A stretch of DNA of 64,000 bases from NCBI GenBank assembly GCA_009767595.1, contig VSDK01028034.1, forward strand, positions 443,157-507,156, given 5' to 3'. Each line of letters starts with the position of its first letter. Within the stretch, counting starts at the first letter, position 1. Below the pieces are notes generated by a model. It worked only from the letters and a program-made list of their open reading frames with translations. It did no database searches and was not told the origin of the DNA. Shown one piece after another: positions 56,370 to 64,000 of the stretch. Made by a program: the position numbers and the translations under genes. The DNA is from Symbiodinium kawagutii. Lineage: Eukaryota > Sar > Dinophyceae > Suessiales > Symbiodiniaceae.

Positions 56370-58556
56370 ATATAGTTGTGCAGGCACCTTATCTTGTTGT
56401 TTGGATTTCAGACAGACCATGTTTACGAGCACATCACTGTTGGACAGTCTGATGTGTTTTTGTGAAGTTCTTACCATTGTTATTGGCATTAATATGTGTT
56501 TGATGATTGCTTGGTCTCTGGTGTCTACTGCTGGGCTCAAACTCCCACGACTTTGTGTCTCTGGGCAGGTTTGCACTTGCTTCACGGGAAGGCCTGCAAA
56601 CGGAGGGTGATTTTGCACTGGGAGATAGGTCTCGAATTTGAGTGATGTACCGACGACATGAAACTGTATTACACCATTTTGAAGCTACAGATGGTTTGAC
56701 CCCGGTCCACTATCAATATAGAGCTTTGAGGCACTAATATGACTGCCACTCCAGTTGTGAGATTTGTTTGGTAGGAAACAAACTAATTTAGTTTTCGGAG
56801 AATAGCTGAAGACATTGCCTTATATAGACAAGGACTTGTAGAGGTTTTGAAGAAGAGATAGCAAAGCCAGAATGGACGCTTCACTGTCACATGTTTTTTC
56901 GGTACCAGTGGTTGGTCAGGGTTGTACAATGGAACCAAAGAAGCAGATCGTGTGATGATGTGTAAGTTTTTGTATATCACATTGCTTTGATAGTCTCAAA
57001 CAGACAAGGCAGATAAGCACAAATGAAATAGTAAAATGATAAAAAAAATACTCAAAAGGCAGTCATAAAAAAAATAGCTGCAGCAACTCACCATTTTGGG
57101 ACGCTTGCTTGGCAACAAGGTTCATCACCTGAATCTATGGCTTTGCTAAGACACCGCTGCAGGTTGAAGCATTTGCACCAGCGGGCTTGCTGGACAGTGC
57201 CCTGGTGACGGTTTGTGTTGTGCATATTGGCTGGTTTGTCAATAGATTGGTTGGTTGGATGGTTGGATTTATACACATCCCTCAGTACGTGACAACCTGA
57301 TCAACCTGATCATCAACCACTTCAACTCAGAATGCCCGGGGTATTCCCTTTGCCACCCAATGGAATATCTACCATCCCCTTTTGTAGCTTAAAGGCCAGC
57401 TGATACAGGTTCGGGGTCTGGCCAGCTGAGTAAGGACTCTCCAGTTTTAGTTGTGACAGTTCTCAGGCCCAGGGACGGGGCCATACAAGCTTTCTTGGGG
57501 CTAAGAACATATTTTTCCACGACACCGCGACTGAGCCGGGTGGGTTGATTTCCCAGTTTCTTAAGTCATATTGCTTTTTAGTGCTCATCATGTGTCAATG
57601 CTACTGCCGGAATGGGCAGATAAACACAACCTTATTGGTGGTTTTGCCTTGGAGCACGTGACGGTGGTGACTGGCAATGACTGGTAATCGTCTCAGCGAT
57701 CCTGTAGAACTATGGGGATCACTAGCTGGTGAACCACGGGCAGGATTATTGACCTCTATAAACAATATCTATTCAACCAACCACAACTATTGACCACTAA
57801 AAGCTGTCAATCAGCGTTAGTGACCTTTATTTACAATGTTGAGCCAACTTTAGCTAACCATGATGAAACAGCTTTTCGCCCTTCACCATCGCCAAATACC
57901 ATTAAAGTCACCGACCACAATGTAGATTGACCAGATCATCCCTTCTCATCGTCAAGTGCAGGGCTTTCCCGCACCTTAAGAGACACGCCCATGATGGGTC
58001 ACGGATGAACCTTGTCAAGTTGACCACCTGGCCTGGCTGTGGTAAATTCCTGGGTCTCGACTCAGTAAGTAATTGTGTATCAGCTACTATCTACCCTTGT
58101 TAGAATAGCCACCAAATCTCCATATCAAGTCTGGGTGGTACAAGTCGTTTTATTTTTAGACTTTCAAAACCTGGGTATTTTTTCTGCGAATCTCCTTAAC
58201 TGATTGGGCTTACAATTGGTCAGTTGCTCCTGCCTCGTCATCATTTGCCACTGTCAACCACCGCTCAGTGTCATCGCGCTATTTTTGAGTTGTCAACAAT
58301 TCGTTGCAATGGATTGTTATGTTGAACATGTGCTTATTGTTGTATCCTGTGATCATTAGATTTGTGCTGACCATTTGTGGTCACTAATCTTGACTCAGAA
58401 TCAAAATACGGTTCCAGTTTGCATCTCTACAACAGGGTCTTGCTCAAACGAACATTGACCAACTGTTTGCTACGGCAAAGGAAATGGTTTCCCTGCCTGC
58501 TGTTCAACATATACGATGAATGCTCAGGGTCAGTCTTGTCATTGGTTTCATCCTGA
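56370..58556. other. Noncoding stretch
   Basis: No gene-like sequence. 57,140-57,200 and 57,400-57,560 are slightly GC-rich. 57,740-57,950 is C/A-rich. Confidence 0.35.
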
Positions 58557-59112
58557 GAAACCAAAGCACTTGAAGCTTCGGCCTCATCAAGACGTATGAT
58601 TAGTCGCAAACAAGAATCGTTCCAAGGTGTGCATCATGAGGGCCTGAACAAGTTGTCTTTGGCCTCCGCGATGCCATTCGTGAGATGGAAACGTGGAGGA
58701 TTGCTTGACACCGCTGTCAAGCTTGGCTTCGCTCAATGCAATGCTGCGGGAATCATTTTGCCTTTGGCCTGGATGGTCTAGCCTGTCCTGGTAGATGTGC
58801 TCACGGACAGGGTGAAGCCCAGCACGGGGGAAGACTTTGGCAACAGCTATCATTGCCAGGCCGATGTTTCACTGGTTTTGGCTTGATTGGCAGAAATTTC
58901 ATCCCTCCGCCCTCGGAGTTGCTACCGCAAAACTACGCAAAGGCTACAACTTTTGGTCGCTTCATTCATCTCAACCTCTGAAGAAACAACTTCCTTTGTC
59001 GATGGTCTGTAGGATTGTTAGACATTTGTTGTTTTATTGTTCTTCACGTGAACAGCCATGTCGATTGATATTTGTGATTTTCATCAAACTGTTTGAGCTT
59101 ATCATGATTTGA
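58557..59112 (+). pseudogene. Coding relic over several frames
   Basis: Segments in different frames read EQVVFGLRDAIREMETWRIA (to TGA at about 58707), DTAVKLGFAQCNAAGIILPL (to TAG at 58779), then in the same frame PVLVDVLTDRVKPSTGEDFG (to TGA at 58884), and after a +1 change WQKFHPSALGVATAKLRKGY and LKKQLPLSMVCRIVRHL (to 59110). The continuity again falls at stop codons. Product unknown. Confidence 0.38.
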
Positions 59113-59114
59113 TA

Positions 59115-60055
59115 GGGTTTTGATTTTCATGAATATGTGACTTGGCACAGCCCCCCAAGTGATTTTTGAAGGGAAACAATTTTTGGGCTGCGTTGCGAAT
59201 TAGGAGATTATAGTTTGAACCCCAAACACCCTGTGGTGGAAACCCCATAGCCCAGCTCGCCAAGCCCATGTTGATCTTTCGCTGGTAGAGACGGGATAAC
59301 CCCTTTTCCTGCAACAGAGATTGTTCCTTCCAAAGTTGGCTGATTTCACTTGCAGTTTGTTTTTTTATTGTAAAAAATCAAGACACATCATGCAGCTCAA
59401 CAGAATTTGTTTGGGCTTGGACCATTGCAGATCATCCCGTCCTTGGGCCTAACAACGATGGAGTTGGTTGATGAGCCATTGTGAAAGATGAAATCACACG
59501 AGATATTCAAGAACCGCTGCTATGCGAAGGAAACTAGTTGTGGCAAAGTTGGGTTTGGCTCCGCATTCTGCATCCCGGAGGTCATTCTCGATGCTTGGAT
59601 GTGCATCCCCGCTGATCCTGATTGGAAACATTTATCATGGTTTTAATTAAGGTTCTGTTCACCCCAATTGCACATCCACATGATTAGGTGTTCCTTTTTT
59701 GTTCAAGAGTCGAGAAGTGTACCAACATTGCCCGTGGATTGTTTTTGATTGATTATCTCCCACTATCAGCTATTTTGGTTCTCAATGGTTCTAAACACCA
59801 ACCAACCACTCCAAAAATGGTTCAAACAATGTCCTAAACTGATTCACTCATGATTGAAATTGTCAAAAGTCATCATCAAGTCATACAAGTGGTATTAAAC
59901 ATCAACTAAGTGGTCATTTACAAGTCAAAACTTGAAATGTTCCGCCCTCACCGTGGTACTGCGTAGTAAATTTGCCTTGAGACTTCGACCCTCGCAGACA
60001 CGCCCCAAGGCTTAGGCGTCTTGCGGCTGAACGCCTCCCAGTTGCTACGTTTGCT
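59115..60055. other. Noncoding stretch
   Basis: Ordinary AT-rich DNA. C/A-rich near 59,780-59,880. Confidence 0.35.
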
Positions 60056-60076
60056 GCCATGTGTGGAGGAGATCGT

Positions 60077-60240
60077 TTTGGCGCATCATGGTTGGTGTGG
60101 TTGGGTGGTTGGGTGGTTGGTTTGTTAGATTGGTTGGTTGGCTGGTTGTTCGGTTGGTGTGGTTGGATGGGTTTCATGGTTGGGTTGGGTGGTTGGGTGG
60201 TTGGATTAGGAGGTTTGTCAGTTGGTTGGCTGGTCGTTGA
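60077..60240 (+). repeat. GGTTGG/GGTTGGGT low-complexity tract
   Basis: About 160 bp of GGTTGG, GGTTGGGTGG and TTGGTTGG units; frames give Trp/Gly/Val/Leu repeats. Regular GG pairs could form two-tier G-quadruplexes. Confidence 0.85.
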
Positions 60241-60249
60241 TTTGACTAC

Positions 60250-61825
60250 CGTACAGCCATTGCCAATGGTTTTAAGATGTTCTGGAAGCTGTTGATGTTT
60301 TTTTGCAGAACCATTTTGCGACGCCAAACAGCACTATTCCTGAAAGAGAGAAGATGATAGGCGCGGTCCACCCGAGAAAACATGGGGAGTAAGAAGTGTC
60401 AGTGAAATATTATGAAACCCAAGTTGCAAATGGCAATAGTGGTGATCAATGCCGCTGATAATCATTGAAAGTATGTCAATCTGTTATTGATGGTCATGGT
60501 TGGCGATTTCACGTGGCGGCAGCGAGGAGAATGATCATACATCATAAATAAGACTTTGGCAGTTTGTGTTTTGTTTGGGATGTGCAGCAGCTACCCCAGT
60601 AAGTTTAGTCATCATGCCAGCACGCAACCTTCAGCAGCCAACTCTCCCCACACGCATCCCCATTCGCAGGACTTTCCCGGTATGTCTTGGTGGCGGCAAC
60701 TCCTTGCATTGCTGGAGCATCGGCGAGCGTGTGTGATGGTCAACCCCGAACGTATGGATGTTCGAATCAAATGGCTATGGGTATCAAGTTTGATCTCCAA
60801 AATATACGTGGCTTAAACAGTTGTTCTATCAGCGATTTCGAGCCACAGTCAAAATTTATAATTTAGGGATGTTGGGATAGGGTGGTTTGCCAATAAAGTG
60901 GGTTCTCATAAGATCACCCCAGTCATTAAATGAAGAGGGCAAAATCAAATTACATTGGTTTGATCTGCAGACATCATCAATGAGTTGGATTAGTTTTGGA
61001 AAGAAGTATGGATAGTTGACCCCAAGAGTTCACTTGCTACAGTTGAGTGATGTGAGCTACTTAGAAGAGCAATTCGTTTCGATTCAAACCATCAGATCCT
61101 GTACCCATCGTAAATGCTGCAATAACAATCATGGGGCAAACGGCAAACGATAAGAATGTCAACTTGGATGTATCCCGAATTGCTGGCAAGAAGTTGTTTT
61201 TCCAATGTAGTAGGTCAATGTGCATTTTTTCAGAGAACAAGGACCTGCGGTGATTGGGGGATACCTGTTCTTGATTCACTTCAGTGATGGGATGTGAGTA
61301 TTGAGCCTTAAAAAAAACCTGGGGTCACTTAACGGGGCTCTTAAGTCGGATGACCACCATTGAGCATACTCTAATCCTAAATCCCTTGTCGCTTGTCAGT
61401 CATCAATCATCATGTTCCACCACCACAAGCCCATAGTGATTACAAAAGAGTCACCCAGTATAAACAGTTGTTGAGCCATCGTAAATCAATATGGACCTTC
61501 AAAACAAGCGTAAACTAGTAGGAAGCGAGGTCATTATTCCCTAACACCCGTGCCTATCGTTACAGTCGGCAGACGAACCATCAAGTAAGCCATGGAAAGA
61601 AGTGCTGTCGCTTGATCGCCATTCAAACCTGGCGGCACAAAATAGTCATTCCTTTTTTGCTGTAGCAAAGAGAGGACAGGAGAAGGGTCATTCCATGTTT
61701 TGTACTGATGCTGCGTGTACTGATGGTGTGTACTGCCCAAGGGGCCAAGATATTTCCTCAGCAGCAGGATTCATATTGATTATCAGAAGTGTACAAGTTT
61801 GATGGATAGATACGCAAGCAATATA
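60250..61825. other. Noncoding, one weak coding-like patch
   Basis: 60,600-60,815 reads MSWWRQLLALLEHRRACVMV in one + frame to TAA, and other frames are open too. No splice pair was convincing. The remainder is AT-rich. Confidence 0.3.
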
Positions 61826-61830
61826 TGAAT

Positions 61831-61990
61831 CCTGCCGGGTTTAGAAAACTTATCTGGCTGTAGATACATATACTGTCAGATAATATATCCTGCCGGTTTT
61901 AGAAAACTTATTTGGTTGTAGATACATAGACTGGTAGATAATCTATCCTGCTGGTTTTAGAAAACTAGTATCTTCATATGTAGATAGACA
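61831..61990 (+). repeat. 58-bp tandem array, about 2.7 copies
   Basis: CCTGC(C/T)GG(G/T)TTTAGAAAACT starts at 61831, 61889 and 61947, with TGTAGATACATA between. Confidence 0.9.
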
Positions 61991-62108
61991 TTATGTGCTG
62001 CAAATGCAATTTGTTGTAGCTCAGGATCCAATGCCACCATCACGGGCACACGCTCCTGGTCATGATGACTAAGTTCCCAGCAAGACTTGCGATGGGAGGA
62101 CGCGGATC

Positions 62109-62767
62109 ACATCCGACACAGAAGAGGTGGACTATATCAACTTTTGAAGCTGTCGCTTGAGACCGATTGGAAGGATGACAGCAGACCTGTCACCAGTTGA
62201 CTTAGCATACTCAGCATTTGGCCGATGCGCGGCAGACCTCCTGACACCCGAAGCCAAGACACCACCGCAGCTTTCTGCCGATGTTCCAACTCCATGTGGT
62301 TGGTTTGTTGGCAGAAGAAGTTTCTGGAAGCAACACAATCTGACGACCTTAAGAGAGAAAGGTAGATAGATGCCTTGCAACTGCTGACATCCATTGTGCT
62401 GAAGCCATTCACCACTACAGGTATGGCTGAGCCTTCTGGCTGGGGCCATGATCGCATATGTCTCTTGGCGCTTTGCGCGCAAGGCTGGGCGCCACGCGGT
62501 CATGCTTGGCTCAGCCAGTTGGCCAAATGGGTCAAGCAGTTGACAGTTCAGTGATGGATCATTCTCTCCAAGATCTATTTTTCCGACGACGGAATCCAAG
62601 CCAACTCCAAATCCAGCGACGGCAGATTGAGTGTCCAAAGTCGCCGATGGGCCATCACGAGCTCCGCCAGTTTGCAGCCGCTACTGGGAGAAATATGACT
62701 TTGTGAAAGGCGTATCAAGACAGTGGCCTGGCTGGGTACCATGCCCCTGAAGGACTTATACGCCTAA
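62109..62767 (+). pseudogene. Coding relic cycling through three frames
   Basis: LYQLLKLSLETDWKDDSRPV (TGA 62198), DLAYSAFGRCAADLLTPEAK and GWFVGRRSFWKQHNLTTLRE (TAG 62367), EPSGWGHDRICLLALCAQGW and HAWLSQLAKWVKQLTVQ (TGA 62552), ECPKSPMGHHELRQFAAATG (TGA 62704) and RRIKTVAWLGTMPLKDLYA (TAA 62765) follow one another in successive +1 frames. An uninterrupted minus frame (62132-62638) exists but is less protein-like. Decay of one gene is the simplest reading. Family unknown. Confidence 0.38.
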
Positions 62768-62769
62768 AG

Positions 62770-63754
62770 GTACAGCAGTAACACTGTATTTGCAAATCTC
62801 TGTCTATTTGTGGACTACGGGTCCTACAAGCTAAGACAATTTCAACATGGTGCGCTGCCATTGGCTATCCATTGCTATGTTAGATTGCTGGAATGAAATG
62901 TCCTAGTTGTTTTGGCTCATGAAAAGTAATGCGTTGGGAATACTGTTTCAGGTACCTCTATAACGGTCACTCTTGGCATGCGCCAGCGTTGTGTCTTAAT
63001 GATGAACCATTGCGTCAGTTAACAGCCAGACTGCGAAGATCTTACAGGAAGGTTCGTAGCAGAGGACTTCCAGCACCCAATTGTTCAATGTAAAACAACA
63101 ATTGACAATTGGTCAATGTTAACAAATCATGAAACATCGTCTTAAACAACTAGTCGTCAACCAGCAACCAATTGTTTGCCATTGAATACTAATAGAGCAG
63201 TACTCTGATGGGTATGAAAAACATTGGTTGATGTTTGTCACAAACTACTCGGATGTGCATCCCTAGTGCTTGTAACCGGCAACTAACCATGATTTCAAAG
63301 GCTTTAGGATTCATGATGTTTGTCCTACTTTCTGGGGTTCAACTAACCATGCTTATCCCAGTTAACCATTTTTGAACCATTGATTAATCATTCTCGACCA
63401 TTATCAACCAGTACCAGTTGATACTAACCATGATTTTACCAGTAAAATCAGTACTGGTTAGTTTCCATGGTATACCAGTTGATAGTAACATATAGTAACC
63501 ATGATATAACAATTAGTATCAACTAACCATGGATTTTCTAGGCACTATTTACCATCCATTACTGGCCAATAACCACTGTTATAGCCAATATTGACCATTG
63601 GATTTTACCAGCATTGGATTATAGCCAATATTAACCATATATATAACGATTAGTATCAACTAACCATGGCTATATCCCATGAAACCAACCCCAGCCAGTC
63701 ACATCCAGCCGAATCGCCACGACGCGACCTCGCAGCGTCCGTGTCGCGCCCCAG
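62770..63754. other. Noncoding, becoming C/A-rich
   Basis: TAGTATCAACTAACCATGG recurs at about 63514 and 63650; ACCAGTTGATA.TAACCATGAT-type words fill 63,410-63,550. The C/A-rich tract leads into the last exon candidate. Confidence 0.45.
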
Positions 63755-63827
63755 GATGAGCTGCTGGATGCGGCGCCCAAACACGACTTGTCGCGGCTCT
63801 TGGAGGTCCCGGGGGAGGACGCGACTG
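63755..63827 (+). CDS. Candidate 73-bp exon
   Basis: Acceptor-like TGTCGCGCCCCAG and donor-like GACTG|GTGAAG. The best frame reads DELLDAAPKHDLSRLLEVPG then EDAT, strongly protein-like and open through the donor. Product unknown. The donor lies inside a 13-bp sequence repeated at the end of the window. Confidence 0.48.
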
Positions 63828-64000
63828 GTGAAGAACCTTTGGGGAAACCATGGAGGTCTATAATAAATGGTTTATAATGGTTTCCCTATAGGTTTCCCTA
63901 TATAGGGAAACCATATAGGGATTATATGGATTATAATGGTTTATAATGGTTGGTAATAATCATAAACCATGATAGGTTTATAGGGATGACTGGTGAAGAA
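63823..64000 (+). repeat. Introner-like unit: 13-bp direct repeats around a palindromic core
   Basis: GACTGGTGAAGAA at 63823-63835 recurs exactly at 63988-64000. The 152 bp between is made of GGTTTATAATGG-type words with a perfect 22-bp palindrome (GGTTTCCCTATATAGGGAAA..) at 63891-63912. The direct repeats look like a target-site duplication at an exon end. The right side is cut by the window edge. Confidence 0.55.

Noticed and set aside
60077..60240. A tryptophan/glycine repeat protein
   Set aside because: It is the translation of a GGTTGG simple repeat.
1..64000. CRISPR arrays, bacterial promoters, ribosome-binding sites and operons
   Set aside because: The repeats have no uniform spacers and the DNA has eukaryotic texture with splice-like signals. 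Nothing prokaryotic is supported.
1..64000. Dinoflagellate spliced-leader relics (CCATTTTGGCTCAAG)
   Set aside because: Only short partial matches such as GGCTCAAG were seen by eye, which is not enough to support the lineage.

Overview
The window looks like a gene-poor, repeat-rich stretch of a large eukaryotic nuclear genome. Signs of this are: no ribosome-binding-site/operon layout, no long uninterrupted gene, two scaffold gaps (12175-12226 and 34712-34721), many short terminal-inverted-repeat elements, several minisatellites, and short GC-rich coding-like islands (about 50-150 bp) bounded by AG/GT splice-like signals. Most of the rest is built from degenerate words of the CCATCAACCATT / AATGGTTGATGG type. 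A microalgal protist, possibly a dinoflagellate of the Polarella kind, would fit the mix of GC-rich exons and TTG/CAA-rich noncoding DNA. That is inference: no rRNA, tRNA, spliced-leader or strong marker gene was found.

Layout. 0-3.5 kb: small inverted-repeat elements (families A, B, C). 3.5-7.0 kb: one 3.47-kb element with TA target sites and matching inverted ends, filled with a ~203-bp satellite. 7.0-12.2 kb: AT tract, an exon-like island and a broken coding relic (8.8-9.15 kb). 12.2-14.2 kb: gap, two candidate exons around a 1.1-kb strand-asymmetric intron, an inverted-repeat element and a frame-broken coding relic. 14.2-25 kb: mostly repeats, with minus-strand exon candidates at 20.85 and 22.7-23.2 kb and three tandem arrays (71, 143 and 225 bp). 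25-31.6 kb: two coding relics with in-frame TAG, plus exon candidates. 32-36.4 kb: a GC-rich ~110-bp array, MITE-like elements, a second gap, a 24-bp repeat and a C-rich array. 37-45.6 kb: a coding relic, a perfect 23-bp inverted repeat, several good exon candidates, and a 250-codon gene-like sequence disrupted by a 10-bp tandem duplication. 48.2-49 kb: an AT-hook/NLS reading frame running into a CCCTCA minisatellite. 50-64 kb: an exon candidate, MITE-like elements, a minus-strand coding exon (55 kb), two multi-frame relics (58.6 and 62.4 kb), and a final exon candidate followed by an introner-like repeat.

If the splice-flanked islands are real exons, they belong to one or more genes with introns of 1-10 kb. 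A recurring pattern is a C/A-rich tract just before an island and a G/T-rich tract just after it, so the two ends of each putative intron would be reverse-complementary. Protein identities are mostly unknown. The only family hints are AT-hooks at 48.46 kb and a weak HSP90-like ATPase (sacsin-like) resemblance at 43.3 kb. All coding calls rest on reading the sequence alone, with no homology search or RNA evidence.
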